A stretch of DNA of 64,000 bases from Acidobacteriota bacterium (GTDB lineage Bacteria > Acidobacteriota > Terriglobia > Bryobacterales > Bryobacteraceae): NCBI GenBank assembly GCA_947470805.1, contig CANIVU010000035.1, positions 1-64,000 of the forward strand, given 5' to 3'. Position 1 is the first letter of the stretch. Each line of letters opens with the position of its first letter. The notes under the pieces are model-generated. The model was not told the DNA's origin and searched no databases. It worked only from the letters and a program-made list of their open reading frames with translations. The position numbers were made by a program, and so were the translations under genes. Shown here in pieces: positions 14,686-23,917 of the stretch.

Positions 14686-16920
14686 TTAGGGTAGCGCGAG
14701 GGCGATGAGTTCGGCGGGGACGCCGGGGGCTCCGACGGCAACGACGATGTACTGGCGGCCGGCGACCATGTAGCTCATGGGGTTGCCGGTGGCCTGGCCC
14801 GGGAGTTCCATTTCGTGGATGATTTGGCCGGTTCGTTTGTCCATGGCGCGGAAGGTGTTGCCTCCGCCGCCGGCGAGGGGGTTGAAGAGATTGGCGCCGT
14901 CGGCTCCGAAGAGGAGGGTTTTGGTGACGAGCAGGGGCGAACGGCTGGGGCGGCCGGTGTCGCCGATGTCGATGCCCTTCAGGGCGGGGTGGTTCTTGAT
15001 GTATTCGGGCGGGGCGCCGTTGGGACGCATCCAGAGATGGTCGCCGGTGTTGAGATTGATGGCGGTGATGCGGCCCCACGGGGGCTTCACTATGGGCAGG
15101 CCTTGGGGGCCCATATGGCCATCCGGGACGACCCAGACGGATTGTTTGGCGGCGTCGCGGGGAGCGTCGGCACTGCCTTTGAAACCGCCCAACGACTGGG
15201 CGATGCCGGAACCGACGTAGGCCATGTCGGTTTGTTTTGGGTCAGCTGGGGCGACGGCGTAGGTGGCGGGATTGGTGACGCTGGAGACGTAGAGGGTGGC
15301 GGTTTCGGGATCGACGGCGCCGCCTTGCCAGTTGGCGCCGCCCAGGTGGGAGGGGAGGGTGAGGGTGGATTTTTTGCCGTTGGCTCCGGCTAGGATGGGG
15401 GGCGTGAAGAGCGGGCTGAGTTCGTATTCGCTGGCGATTCTGCGGGCTTCGGCTTTGAGGGCGGGGGTGAAGTCAATGAGGTCATCGTCGGTGAAGCCTT
15501 GGCGGTCGAAGGGCTTCGGGAGAGTGGGGAAGGGTTGGGTGGGGGATGATTTCTCGCCGGGCACTTTCGATTGCGTGACGGGGGTTTCGATGATGGGCCA
15601 GACGGGTTGGCCGGTGACACGGTCGAAGACGTAGGTGAAGGCTTGTTTGGTGACGACGGCTACCGCTTTTATTTTTTTGTTGTTGACGGTGATGTCGGCG
15701 AGGATGGGAGCGGCGGCGACGTCCATGTCCCAGAGGTCGTGATGGACGATCTGGTAGTGCCAGACTCGCTTGCCGGTGCGGGCTTCGAGGCAGACGAGGG
15801 AGCTGGAGAAGAGGTTGTTGCCGGGGCGGTGGCCGCCGTAGAAATCGCCGGTGGCGGCTTCGACGGGGATGTAGACGTAGCCCAATTGTTCATCGCCGGT
15901 GAGAGGGGCCCAGGCGCCGGCGTTGCCGGTGTACTCCCAGCTTCCCTGCTCCCAGGTTTCGTTGCCGGGTTCGCCGGGGTGGGGGATGGTGCGGAAGGTC
16001 CAGAGTTTGCGGCCGGTGCGAACGTCGAAGCCACGGATGTAGCCGGGGACGTTGGTTTTGGAGATGGGCGCGGTGCCGGCTTGGAGGGCGGCGCCGACGA
16101 CGATAGTGTCTTTGATGACAATAGCCGGGGAACTGGAGCCGATCTGGCCGGGCTTGACGATGACGCGGTCGAGGCCTTGGGTGAGATCGATGATGCCTTT
16201 ATTGCCGAAGGATTCGATGGGACGGCCGGTTTTGGGGTCGAGGGCGATCAGTTGGAAACCGGGGGAGATGAGGAGGATGCGGGACTGTTTGCCGTCGGAC
16301 CAGTAGGCGAGGCCGCGGTTTTGCTGGCGGGCGACGTTCGAACCGCGGTCGCCTTCGTCGATGCGGTACATCCAGAGGGTTTCGCCGGTTTGGGCATCGA
16401 TGGCGACGGCGTCGCGACGGGTGCCGGCGGTGACGTAGAGAACACCGTTGACTATGAGGGGCGTGGCTTGCCAGTTGATGTCGGGTTGTTTGCCGAAGTT
16501 TTGGGCATTCCAGCGCCAGGCGATTTGGAGTTTGGATACGTTGGTTTTGTTGATCTGGTCGAGGGGGGTGTACTTTTGGGTGGCGGCGTTGCCGCCGTAG
16601 AAGGGCCAGTCGGCTTGTTGGCTCGATTGATTTTGGGTGGTGGTTTTGAGGCCTAATATATAGGCGGCGATGGCGGCCGATTGCTGCGCGGAGAGACGGC
16701 CGGGGGCTTCGGGCGGCATCGTCTTTTGGGTGCGCGCGGTTAGGGTTTCGAGGGTGTATTTCTTTGTGAAGGCCGGGCCGCGGAGGGCGGGCGCGCCTTC
16801 GCCGCCGGCGAGGTTTTCGCCATGGCAACGGGCGCATTCCTCTTTGTAGGGACGGTCGCCGGGGTGGGGCTGGGCGATCAAAGAGCAGGCTAGCGCCAGG
16901 AACGGGAGACGCTTTGTCAT
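14686..16920 (-). CDS. PQQ-dependent dehydrogenase with N-terminal cytochrome c domain
   Basis: Protein of 744 residues. After a signal peptide (MTKRLPFLALACSLIAQP) comes a class I cytochrome c domain (about 20-95) with CARCHG and a distal MPPEAPG heme-ligand region. Then, from about 105 to the end, comes a PQQ-binding beta-propeller with tryptophan-docking-type repeats (VAIDAQTGETLWMYR, FDVRTGRKLWTFR, LEARTGKRVWHY, INLNTGDHLWMR, MDKRTGQIIHEM). The order cytochrome-then-propeller is the reverse of most quinohemoprotein alcohol dehydrogenases, where the cytochrome is C-terminal. It should oxidise an alcohol or sugar in the periplasm and pass electrons to its own heme. The substrate is unknown. 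No PQQ synthesis genes are in the window. Confidence 0.88.
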   Translation of the reverse strand: MTKRLPFLALACSLIAQPHPGDRPYKEECARCHGENLAGGEGAPALRGPAFTKKYTLETLTARTQKTMPPEAPGRLSAQQSAAIAAYILGLKTTTQNQSSQQADWPFYGGNAATQKYTPLDQINKTNVSKLQIAWRWNAQNFGKQPDINWQATPLIVNGVLYVTAGTRRDAVAIDAQTGETLWMYRIDEGDRGSNVARQQNRGLAYWSDGKQSRILLISPGFQLIALDPKTGRPIESFGNKGIIDLTQGLDRVIVKPGQIGSSSPAIVIKDTIVVGAALQAGTAPISKTNVPGYIRGFDVRTGRKLWTFRTIPHPGEPGNETWEQGSWEYTGNAGAWAPLTGDEQLGYVYIPVEAATGDFYGGHRPGNNLFSSSLVCLEARTGKRVWHYQIVHHDLWDMDVAAAPILADITVNNKKIKAVAVVTKQAFTYVFDRVTGQPVWPIIETPVTQSKVPGEKSSPTQPFPTLPKPFDRQGFTDDDLIDFTPALKAEARRIASEYELSPLFTPPILAGANGKKSTLTLPSHLGGANWQGGAVDPETATLYVSSVTNPATYAVAPADPKQTDMAYVGSGIAQSLGGFKGSADAPRDAAKQSVWVVPDGHMGPQGLPIVKPPWGRITAINLNTGDHLWMRPNGAPPEYIKNHPALKGIDIGDTGRPSRSPLLVTKTLLFGADGANLFNPLAGGGGNTFRAMDKRTGQIIHEMELPGQATGNPMSYMVAGRQYIVVAVGAPGVPAELIALALP

Positions 16921-16941
16921 TCGGCACTACTGTATCAAGTG

Positions 16942-18156
16942 CTACTCGAAACGGAGGGCTTCGATGGGGTCGAGCGCGGCGGCTTTTTGGGCGGGGTAGT
17001 AGCCGAAGAAGATGCCGATCAGCATGGAGAAAATGGCCGAGCCGAACATGGCGGTGGGGGAGAGGGATTGGGCCCAGCCGAAGGCGTAGCTGAGGCCGTA
17101 GGCGGTGGCGATACCGACCACGATACCGGTGAGGCCGCCGAGGAGGCCGAGGACGAGGGACTCAATCAGGAACTGAGCTTGGACCTGTTTGGCGCGGGCA
17201 CCGACGGCCATGCGGATGCCGATTTCGCGGGTTCGTTCGGTGACGGAGACGAGCATGATGTTCATGATGCCGATACCGCCGACGAGGAGACTGACGGCGG
17301 CGATGCCGCTTAAGAGCATGGTCATGACTTTGGAAGTTTCGGCGGCGGTTTCGGCGACGTCGGAGAGGTTGCGGACGGCGAAATCGTCCTCCTGGCCGGC
17401 GCGGAGGTTGTGGCGGGCGCGGAGGAGGGCGGTGACGTCGCGGACGGCGTCGGCCGTGAGTTCCTGGCTGACGGCGGAGAGCTGGATGGAGGAGATGTAG
17501 TTTGTGGCGAGGAGCTTTTTCATGACCGTTGTGTAGGGCATGAGGAGGGTGTCGTCCTGGTCCTGGCCCATCTGGCTTTGACCTTTGGATTGGAGGACGC
17601 CGATGACGCGGAAGGTGAGATTTCGCACGCGCATGGTTTGGCCGATGGGGTCCTGGCCGGGGAAGAGCGCGTTCGACACGGTGGTGCCGATGACGGCGAC
17701 ACGGGCGGCGGAGCGGACGTCGGCATCGGTGAAGAATTGGCCTTGGGAGATGGCGCGGACGCGGATGGAGGGGTAGCCGACGTCGACGCCTTCGGCGCGT
17801 GTGGTCCAGTTCTGGTTGGCGGCGACGAGGGGGACGCCGGCCGAGATGGAGGGTGTGCCGGCGGCGATAGAGGGAACGTCGCGGAGGATGGCGGTGAGGT
17901 CATCGACGCTGAGGGTGGTGGAGGTGCCCGCGCCGCCGCGCATGCCGCCGCTGCGCTGGCTGCCGGCCTGGACGATCAGAAGGTTGGTACCCATGCTGGA
18001 GATCTGGTCCTGCACGAGTTTCTGGGCACCCTGGCCGAGGCTGACCATGGCGATGACGGAGGCGACGCCGATGATGATGCCGAGCATGGTGAGTGCCGAG
18101 CGGGCCTTGTTGCGGGCGAGGGCGCGGATGGCCATTTTGAAAATTGCGGCGATCAT
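16942..18156 (-). CDS. ABC transporter permease, MacB/FtsX type
   Basis: Protein of 404 residues. It has one transmembrane helix near the N-terminus (ARSALTMLGIIIGVASVIAM), a MacB-like periplasmic domain (about 45-240), and three helices in the C-terminal FtsX domain, beginning about residue 275 (AAVSLLVGGIGIMNIMLVSVTERTREIGIRMAVGA). The last is the signature of the MacB permease family. The start overlaps the stop of the ATPase gene by 4 nt (ATGA), so both are made together. In Gram-negative cells these proteins work with a periplasmic adaptor and an outer-membrane channel to export macrolides, peptides or siderophores, powering a tripartite pump from the periplasm. No TolC-like gene is in the window. 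Confidence 0.92.
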   Translation of the reverse strand: MIAAIFKMAIRALARNKARSALTMLGIIIGVASVIAMVSLGQGAQKLVQDQISSMGTNLLIVQAGSQRSGGMRGGAGTSTTLSVDDLTAILRDVPSIAAGTPSISAGVPLVAANQNWTTRAEGVDVGYPSIRVRAISQGQFFTDADVRSAARVAVIGTTVSNALFPGQDPIGQTMRVRNLTFRVIGVLQSKGQSQMGQDQDDTLLMPYTTVMKKLLATNYISSIQLSAVSQELTADAVRDVTALLRARHNLRAGQEDDFAVRNLSDVAETAAETSKVMTMLLSGIAAVSLLVGGIGIMNIMLVSVTERTREIGIRMAVGARAKQVQAQFLIESLVLGLLGGLTGIVVGIATAYGLSYAFGWAQSLSPTAMFGSAIFSMLIGIFFGYYPAQKAAALDPIEALRFE

Positions 18157-18908
18157 TGGAAGGCCTCTTCGAGTTGCGTGGTTTGCGGAGCGGCGGCGAG
18201 TTCGACGGCTGCGTTGCGGCGTTTGCGGACGGGCTGATCGAGGATGATCTGGCCGTCGCGCATGACGACGATGCGTTTGGCGTATTGGGCGATGTCGGGT
18301 TCGTGGGTGACGACGACGATGGTCATGCCGTTGTCGTTGAGGCGCTGGAAGATGGACATGATGTCGATGGACGTGCGGCTGTCGAGGTTGCCGGTGGGTT
18401 CGTCGGCGAGGAGCAAGGCCGGCTCGTTGACTAAGGCGCGGGCGATGGCGACGCGTTGTTGCTGGCCGCCGGAGAGCTGGTTGGGCTGGCTTTCGGATTT
18501 GTCGGCGAGGCCGACGATGCGCAGAGCTTCCAGGCTGCGGCGGAGACGATCAGGGGCCGGGACGTTGGAGTAGATGAGCGGGAGTTCGACGTTCTCGGTG
18601 GCACTGGTGCGGCGGAGGAGATTGTAGCCTTGGAAAACGAACCCGATTTTGTGGTTCCGGATGTTGGCGCGTTCGTCTTTGGAGAAGTTGGAGACGTCGA
18701 CGCCGTCGAGAAGGTATTGGCCTTTGGTGGGGCGATCGAGGCAGCCGAGGATGTTCATGAGCGTGGATTTGCCGGAGCCGGAGGTGCCCATGATGGCGAC
18801 AAAATCGCCGGAGGCCACGGTGAGCGAAACGCCGCGGAGAGCGTGGACGCGGACGTCCGTCGAATCATAGACCTTGTGAATGTTGTCGACCTGGATGACG
18901 GTGGGCAT
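18153..18908 (-). CDS. ABC transporter ATP-binding protein, MacB/LolD type
   Basis: Protein of 251 residues with every catalytic motif: Walker [10 protein letters not shown] (41-49), the Q-loop region, signature LSGGQQQR, Walker [13 protein letters not shown] and the switch histidine in VVVTHEP. It belongs to the LolD/MacB ATPase group, which energises FtsX-type permeases. In canonical MacB the ATPase and permease are one chain; here they are two adjacent genes, which is common outside Enterobacteria. A C-terminal extension ([16 protein letters not shown]) is unremarkable. It lies 2 bp after the adaptor gene and overlaps the permease gene by ATGA, so adaptor, ATPase and permease form one operon. 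Confidence 0.95.
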   Translation of the reverse strand: MPTVIQVDNIHKVYDSTDVRVHALRGVSLTVASGDFVAIMGTSGSGKSTLMNILGCLDRPTKGQYLLDGVDVSNFSKDERANIRNHKIGFVFQGYNLLRRTSATENVELPLIYSNVPAPDRLRRSLEALRIVGLADKSESQPNQLSGGQQQRVAIARALVNEPALLLADEPTGNLDSRTSIDIMSIFQRLNDNGMTIVVVTHEPDIAQYAKRIVVMRDGQIILDQPVRKRRNAAVELAAAPQTTQLEEAFQ

Positions 18909-18910
18909 GG

Positions 18911-20290
18911 CTAGAATCTCCTGCCTCTGGGCGCGGCTGGCGCGGCGCCGGGGAAGGTACCGGTGGCCTGTTTCTTCTGGTCGCCGGAGGTGCCTTGGGC
19001 CGTGGTGCTGGTGGCGATGCGATCGCCTTCCTTGAAGGGCGATTCGAGGAGTTCGGTGGAGACGCCGTCGCTCAAGCCTACCTTCACTTTGATGGGCTGG
19101 AGCTGGCCATCGGGGGCGATTTGCCAGAGGGTGGAGCCGCGGCTGGGGGCCTTGGCGCGGAAGGCGGCGTTGGGAACGAGGAGGACGTTCTTGCGTTCGT
19201 TGACGGTGGCGGTGATGGTGGCGGTCATGCCGGGTTTGAGTTGGAGTTTGGGGTTGGCCACTTCGACGACGGCGGTGTAGGTGACGACGTTTTGGACGAC
19301 CGTCGGGGCGAGGCGAATTTGCGAGATGTGGCCGGGGAAGGTCTCGCGAGGGAAGGCGTCGACGGTGAATGTGACGGCGCTTTCGGGGCTGAGTTGGCCG
19401 ACGTCGGCTTCGTCGATATCGGCGAGGACTTGCATCTTGGTGAGGTCGTTGGCGATTAAGAACAGCGTCGGGGCTTGCAGGCTGGCGGCGACGGTTTGGC
19501 CGACGTCGACGTTGCGGGAGATGACGACGCCATCGATGGGGGCGCGGATGATGGTGCGGTCGAGATTGACGGCTGCTACCTCCACGGCGGCGCGGGCTTG
19601 GGTGGCTTGGGCTTTGGCTTGTTCCAGTTGCGACTTGGCGCTTTCGGCTTGGGCGACGGCCTGGGCGTATTGGGCGGCGGCTTGCGCCTTTTGTGCGAGG
19701 GACTGGAGGCGGATGGCTTCGTCAGTTTGCGCCTGGCGGGCGGGGGTGACGCCTTCCTTCACGAGGCGGAGGGTGTTCTGGTAGGCGCGTTCGGCTTCGA
19801 GGACGACGGCGTCGACACGGTCGAGATTGGCCTTGGCGGAGAGGACGCCGGCCTGCTGGCTGTTGGCCATGTTCTGGGAAGAAGCGACGTTGGCTTCGGC
19901 GGCGGCGAGACTGGCTTTGGATTGTTTGAGCTGGGCGTCGATTTGAGAGGGGTCGAGGCGGGCGATGATCTGGCCGGCTTTGACGCGGCTGTTGAAATCG
20001 GCGTGGAGTTCGGAAACAGTGCCGGAGACTTGGGTGCCGACCTGGACGGTGGTTACGGCTTGGACTTTGCCGGTGGCGGAGATGGTTTGGCGGACGTCGC
20101 CGCGGCGGATTTCGACGGTGGGGGTGACGGGAGCGGCGGGGGTGCCGAAGTATTCCCAGGCGGCGTAGGCGGCGGCGAGGGTGATGACAGCGGCGAGGGC
20201 GGCGAGCCACCAGCGGCGGGGGGGTTTGGGGACGGCGGGCGGATCGATGGCGGGCTTGATGGCAACCGCTTCCATTGTTGGGGTACTCAT
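18911..20290 (-). CDS. MacA-like periplasmic adaptor (HlyD family) of the efflux pump
   Basis: Protein of 459 residues from ATG 20290, supported by AAGGAG ten bases upstream. It has one N-terminal membrane anchor (WWLAALAAVITLAAAYAAW, about 26-44). A lipoyl/barrel-sandwich half-motif (VQVGTQVSGTVSELHADFNSRVKAGQIIARLD) is followed by a long Ala/Gln-rich coiled-coil hairpin (about 110-240). The second half of the lipoyl domain is IIRAPIDGVVISRNVDVGQTV, then a beta-barrel domain. This is the tripartite-pump adaptor layout. It is first gene of the adaptor-ATPase-permease operon and is divergent from a two-component system at 20410 across 119 bp, so that regulator probably controls the pump. Confidence 0.92.
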   Translation of the reverse strand: MSTPTMEAVAIKPAIDPPAVPKPPRRWWLAALAAVITLAAAYAAWEYFGTPAAPVTPTVEIRRGDVRQTISATGKVQAVTTVQVGTQVSGTVSELHADFNSRVKAGQIIARLDPSQIDAQLKQSKASLAAAEANVASSQNMANSQQAGVLSAKANLDRVDAVVLEAERAYQNTLRLVKEGVTPARQAQTDEAIRLQSLAQKAQAAAQYAQAVAQAESAKSQLEQAKAQATQARAAVEVAAVNLDRTIIRAPIDGVVISRNVDVGQTVAASLQAPTLFLIANDLTKMQVLADIDEADVGQLSPESAVTFTVDAFPRETFPGHISQIRLAPTVVQNVVTYTAVVEVANPKLQLKPGMTATITATVNERKNVLLVPNAAFRAKAPSRGSTLWQIAPDGQLQPIKVKVGLSDGVSTELLESPFKEGDRIATSTTAQGTSGDQKKQATGTFPGAAPAAPRGRRF

Positions 20291-20409
20291 TCGGTGTCGA
20301 CTCCTTGGCTGATTTGAGTGTGCCGTTTGGGTGTTAAGGGGTTGTGTGGAATGGAGGGCGGGATTGTAAAAGTTGAGTAAAGATGGATTTTCGCGATTAG
20401 GATGGAGGT

Positions 20410-21108
20410 GTGAGCGCACGCCTGCTGCTGGTGGACGACGATGAGAAACTCGCGCGCCTGTTGCGCGATTATTTGCAGCAGTTCGGGTATGAGGTGGACA
20501 CGGCGCATGACGGGCGGAGGGGCCTGGCGATGGCGCTGGAGGGGGCGTACGCGGCGGTGATCCTGGACGTGATGCTGCCGGGGTTGAACGGGTTTGATGT
20601 ACTGCGGGAGTTGCGGCGGGAGTCGCAAGTTCCGGTGCTGATGCTGACGGCGCTGGGGGATGAGCCGGACCGGATTGCGGGGTTGGAGATTGGCGCGGAT
20701 GATTATTTGCCGAAGACGTTTTCGACGCGGGAATTATTGGCGCGGCTGCGGGCGGTGATTCGGCGATCGATGGTGACGACGGGACGGGGGGCGGTGGAGG
20801 GGGAGGCGGCGGTGGTGGTGGGCGGGTTGTACATCGACCCGGCGACGCATACGGCGACGATCGACGGGGAGCCGATGACGTTGACGCCGATTGAGTTTGA
20901 GATGCTGCTGTCGTTGGGGCGATCGGCAGGGCGGGTGAAGACCAGGGAACAGCTGCTGCTGGAGGTGGCGGAGCGGGATTTTGAATCGTTTGACCGATCC
21001 ATCGATGTGCACATTTCGGCGCTGCGAAAGAAGCTGGGGGATGATTCGAAGTCGCCGCGGTTTATTGAGACGATTCGCGGGACCGGGTACCGGATGCGAC
21101 TGCCATGA
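20410..21108 (+). CDS. OmpR/CpxR-type response regulator
   Basis: Protein of 232 residues from GTG 20410. The receiver domain (about 4-118) has the acidic pair DD at 9-10, the phosphorylation site Asp53 in VILDVMLPG, and a lysine in YLPKTF. The C-terminal winged helix (about 135-230) has the OmpR signature LTPIEFEMLLSL and the RSIDVHISALRKKLGD recognition region. A GGAGGT stretch lies directly against the GTG, so the start is slightly uncertain. It overlaps the kinase gene by ATGA and is divergent from the efflux operon. By position it probably activates both that operon and itself on envelope or drug stress. Confidence 0.93.
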   Translation: MSARLLLVDDDEKLARLLRDYLQQFGYEVDTAHDGRRGLAMALEGAYAAVILDVMLPGLNGFDVLRELRRESQVPVLMLTALGDEPDRIAGLEIGADDYLPKTFSTRELLARLRAVIRRSMVTTGRGAVEGEAAVVVGGLYIDPATHTATIDGEPMTLTPIEFEMLLSLGRSAGRVKTREQLLLEVAERDFESFDRSIDVHISALRKKLGDDSKSPRFIETIRGTGYRMRLP

Positions 21109-22472
21109 GACCGCTGTCGCTGCGGGCCAAGTTTGCGCTGCTGGCGTTGCTGAATGTGAGTTTGTTGGGCGTGGTGTTTTTGTTGTTCGCGCGGCACCAG
21201 CTGGGGCAGGAGTTTCAATCCTTTTTGATGTCGACGGCGCGGGAGAAGATTGTGGCGGTGTCGCGGCAGTTGTCGCTGGATTTGGCGGGGGTGGAGGAGG
21301 GGCAGAGGGACTTTGTGCTGGGCCGGTATGCGGCGGCGTATGGGGTGGAGTTCCGGCTGTACGATAGCGAGGGGGCGCGGTTGGCGGGACCGGATTCGAC
21401 GCTGCCGCCGGAGGTGGCGGGGCGATTGGTGCGGCCAGTGGCGCTGCCACCGCGGGTGTTGACGGGATTGGGGCCGCCGCCGTTTTTGATTGAAGCCGGA
21501 GGGATGTATTGGACCGGGGTGCGAATGGCGTTGCCGGGGGCGGATTTGCGGTCGACGACGCGGGTGACGTTGTTGCTGGTTTCGCCGACTTTGTTCAGCA
21601 ATCCGTTCTTTTTTGAGTGGGAGCCGTGGCTGGCGATTCTGTTAACGGCGGTGGTGGTGACGGGGCTTTGCTGGTTCCCGCTGGTGCGGGGATTGACGCG
21701 GGACATCCGGAAGATGACGGTGGCGACGGCGGCAGTGGCGGATGGCCATTTCGACGTGCAGTTGGACACGAAGCGGAGCGATGAGTTGGGGAGATTGGGC
21801 GGGTCGATCAACCAGATGACGGGGCGGCTGCGGGATTACGTGAACGGGCAGAAGCGGTTTCTGGGGGATGTGGCGCATGAGTTGCGATCGCCGTTGGGGC
21901 GGATGCAGGTGGCGTTGGGAATTCTGGAGAAGAAGGGGGCAGAGCCGGAATATGTGCGGGATTTGCAGGAGGATGTGGAGTTGTTGTCGGGGTTGACGAC
22001 GGAGCTGTTGACGTTTGCGCGGTCGGAGTTGAAGCGGGAGCCGGTGACGCTGGGGCCGGTGGATTTGCGGAAGGTGGTGGAGCATGCGGCGCAGGTGGAG
22101 GGGGCTTCTGCAGCGATTGATATTGCCGAGGGGCTGACGGCGATGGGCGAGGAGCATTTGTTGTTTCGGGCGGTCTCGAACTTACTGCGGAACGCGGTGC
22201 GGTATGGGGGCGGGGAGATTTTGGTGACGGGGCGGCGGGAGGGAGATGGGGTGATTCTTGTGGTGGCGGATCGGGGACCGGGGGTGCCGGAAGAGGCGCT
22301 GGAGAAGATCTTTTCGCCGTTTTTCCGGCTGGATTCGGCGCGGGATAGGAAGAAGGGCGGGACGGGGTTGGGGTTGGCGATTGTGCGGAATTATGTGGAG
22401 ATGTGCGGGGGGCGAGTGGTGGCGCGGAACCGGGCGGGGGGCGGGTTGGAGCTGACGGTGACGCTGCGATGA
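21105..22472 (+). CDS. Sensor histidine kinase, CpxA-like
   Basis: Protein of 455 residues. A membrane helix near 11-28 and another near 178-198 (WLAILLTAVVVTGLCWFPLV) enclose a periplasmic sensor of about 150 residues. HAMP and dimerisation regions follow, with the phosphorylated His258 in DVAHELRSP. The ATPase domain has the N-box SNLLRNAVRYGGG, G1 DRGPGVP and G2 KKGGTGLGLAIV. It is the partner of the regulator at 20410 (ATGA overlap). The DMT-type transporter gene starts in its stop codon by another ATGA, so three genes are translated as a chain. The ligand is unknown. Confidence 0.94.
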   Translation: MRPLSLRAKFALLALLNVSLLGVVFLLFARHQLGQEFQSFLMSTAREKIVAVSRQLSLDLAGVEEGQRDFVLGRYAAAYGVEFRLYDSEGARLAGPDSTLPPEVAGRLVRPVALPPRVLTGLGPPPFLIEAGGMYWTGVRMALPGADLRSTTRVTLLLVSPTLFSNPFFFEWEPWLAILLTAVVVTGLCWFPLVRGLTRDIRKMTVATAAVADGHFDVQLDTKRSDELGRLGGSINQMTGRLRDYVNGQKRFLGDVAHELRSPLGRMQVALGILEKKGAEPEYVRDLQEDVELLSGLTTELLTFARSELKREPVTLGPVDLRKVVEHAAQVEGASAAIDIAEGLTAMGEEHLLFRAVSNLLRNAVRYGGGEILVTGRREGDGVILVVADRGPGVPEEALEKIFSPFFRLDSARDRKKGGTGLGLAIVRNYVEMCGGRVVARNRAGGGLELTVTLR

Positions 22473-22891
22473 ATTGGGTAGGGTGGGCTTTATTGTCGGC
22501 GGTGTTTGCGGGGGCGACGGCGGTGCTGGCGAAGCAGGGCGTGGCTGGGGTGAATTCGAACCTGGCGACGGCGGTGCGGACGACGGTGATCCTGGTGTTG
22601 GTCTGGGGGATTGCGCTGGCTACCGTGCCGTTGCGGGAGATGGCGCAGATGGGGCGGCGGACGGTTTTGTTTTTGGTGTTGTCGGGGTTGGCGACGGGGT
22701 TGTCGTGGCTTTGCTATTTCCGGGCGCTGCAGTTGGGAGAGGCGTCGCGGGTGGCGCCGCTGGACAAACTGAGCGTGGTGTTTGTGGTGTTGCTCTCCGC
22801 TTTATTTCTGGGCGAGCGGGTGACAATGGGCACCGCCGCGGGCGTGGCGCTGATCGTGGCAGGGGCGCTGGTATTGGCTCAGACGCGGTAG
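22469..22891 (+). CDS. EamA-family (DMT) small membrane transporter
   Basis: Protein of 140 residues with about four to five hydrophobic helices: WALLSAVFAGATAVLAKQGV, ATAVRTTVILVLVWGIAL, FLVLSGLATGLSWLCYFRAL and AAGVALIVAGALVLAQ. It is a single EamA unit; most DMT transporters have two such halves in one chain, so this one probably works as a homodimer. The conserved ASRVAPLDKLSVVFVVLLSALFLGER is typical. It starts within the stop of the histidine kinase (ATGA), which suggests co-translation with the two-component system. Its 3' end overlaps the opposed DapA-like gene by 13 bp. The substrate is unknown. Confidence 0.9.
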   Translation: MNWVGWALLSAVFAGATAVLAKQGVAGVNSNLATAVRTTVILVLVWGIALATVPLREMAQMGRRTVLFLVLSGLATGLSWLCYFRALQLGEASRVAPLDKLSVVFVVLLSALFLGERVTMGTAAGVALIVAGALVLAQTR

Positions 22892-23814
22892 TGGGGCTTC
22901 AGGGTTTCGAGGATGAGATCGAGCTCCTTGAGGTCTCCGGCATCCATGAAATTGCGGCTGGTGTTGCGCATTTTGGTGGTGGTGAAGACGCCGCGGCGGC
23001 GGAGAATTTCCTTCATGAGGATGTAGCTGGTGCGGCGTTCGAGGACGGCGGAGGGGAGGAATTTCAGGAAGAGATCACGGGATTCCTTCTTCTGGCCGGC
23101 TTGGAAAAGGTCCCATATTTCGGCTTGGATGTCGGCCAGGCCGGCACCGGCCATGGTGCCGCCGGAGCCACGTTCCATCTCGTTGTAGAGGTACATGGCG
23201 CCGCCGCCGGTGGAGGCGATGACGGGGCGTTTGCGTTCGCGGACGACGCGGGTGACGTCGTGGGGGACGTCGGAGTTTTCGAGTTTCAGGATGCGAAGGG
23301 TGGGAATTTTGTCGGCGAGCTTGAGGAGGAGATCGGTCGTCATGCCGCCGTTGGTGACCTGGACGCACATGGGGAGTTTGGAGACGCTAGCGATGGAGGT
23401 GAAGTAGTCGGTGAGAATTTCGCCGTCGGTGACGCCGCTGGTCGGCCCGAGGGCGTGGAGGCCATCGGCGCCGATCTTTTCGGCGTATTTGGCGTAGTCC
23501 ATGGCTTCGTATTTGTTGGCGCCATGGACACCGATTAAGACGGGCAGACGGCCGTTGACTTCCTTGACCACCGTTTGGGAATGCTGGCGGCGTTCGGCGG
23601 GGGAGAGGGAGACGGATTCACCGGCGCCGGCGGGCCAGACCATGCCGTGGACGCGGCCGCGGACGAGGAAATCGCATTCGCGGCGGAGGGAGGCTTCGTC
23701 GAGTTCGAAGTTATCGAGGAAGGGCGTCTGCATGATGACGAAGATGCCCTCCCAGGATTTTTCTTTCGCGTTGACGGCGGCGGCGAGGGAGGCGAGAAAG
23801 GCGCGGCGATTCAT
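22879..23814 (-). CDS. Dihydrodipicolinate synthase-family (DapA-like) aldolase, active site altered
   Basis: Protein of 311 residues with the TIM-barrel pattern of the DapA/NanA family (FVIMQTPF, VIGVHG-like VLIGVHGAN, GADGLHALGP, LKLENSD). The Schiff-base lysine is present (Lys177 in ILKLEN). Two other hallmarks differ: GTTGE, which binds the oxo-acid, reads GAGES (63-67), and the YY of the PYYN loop that supplies the catalytic tyrosine is missing (ALGPTSG, 121-127). It is thus unlikely to make dihydrodipicolinate and may cleave or form another 2-oxo acid. The N-terminus (MNRRAFLASLAAAVNA) resembles a Tat or signal leader, odd for this family. It lies alone, convergent with the EamA gene. 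Confidence 0.85.
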   Translation of the reverse strand: MNRRAFLASLAAAVNAKEKSWEGIFVIMQTPFLDNFELDEASLRRECDFLVRGRVHGMVWPAGAGESVSLSPAERRQHSQTVVKEVNGRLPVLIGVHGANKYEAMDYAKYAEKIGADGLHALGPTSGVTDGEILTDYFTSIASVSKLPMCVQVTNGGMTTDLLLKLADKIPTLRILKLENSDVPHDVTRVVRERKRPVIASTGGGAMYLYNEMERGSGGTMAGAGLADIQAEIWDLFQAGQKKESRDLFLKFLPSAVLERRTSYILMKEILRRRGVFTTTKMRNTSRNFMDAGDLKELDLILETLKPHYRV

Positions 23815-23917
23815 GGCTAGGGGAAGTATATCGCTCGGGGCGCTGGAGAGATATGACCCCGGAATGGTGGGGGCCGCGCACTGGTGGGTGAGCATATTTG
23901 CTCGGAGGAAATAGACG

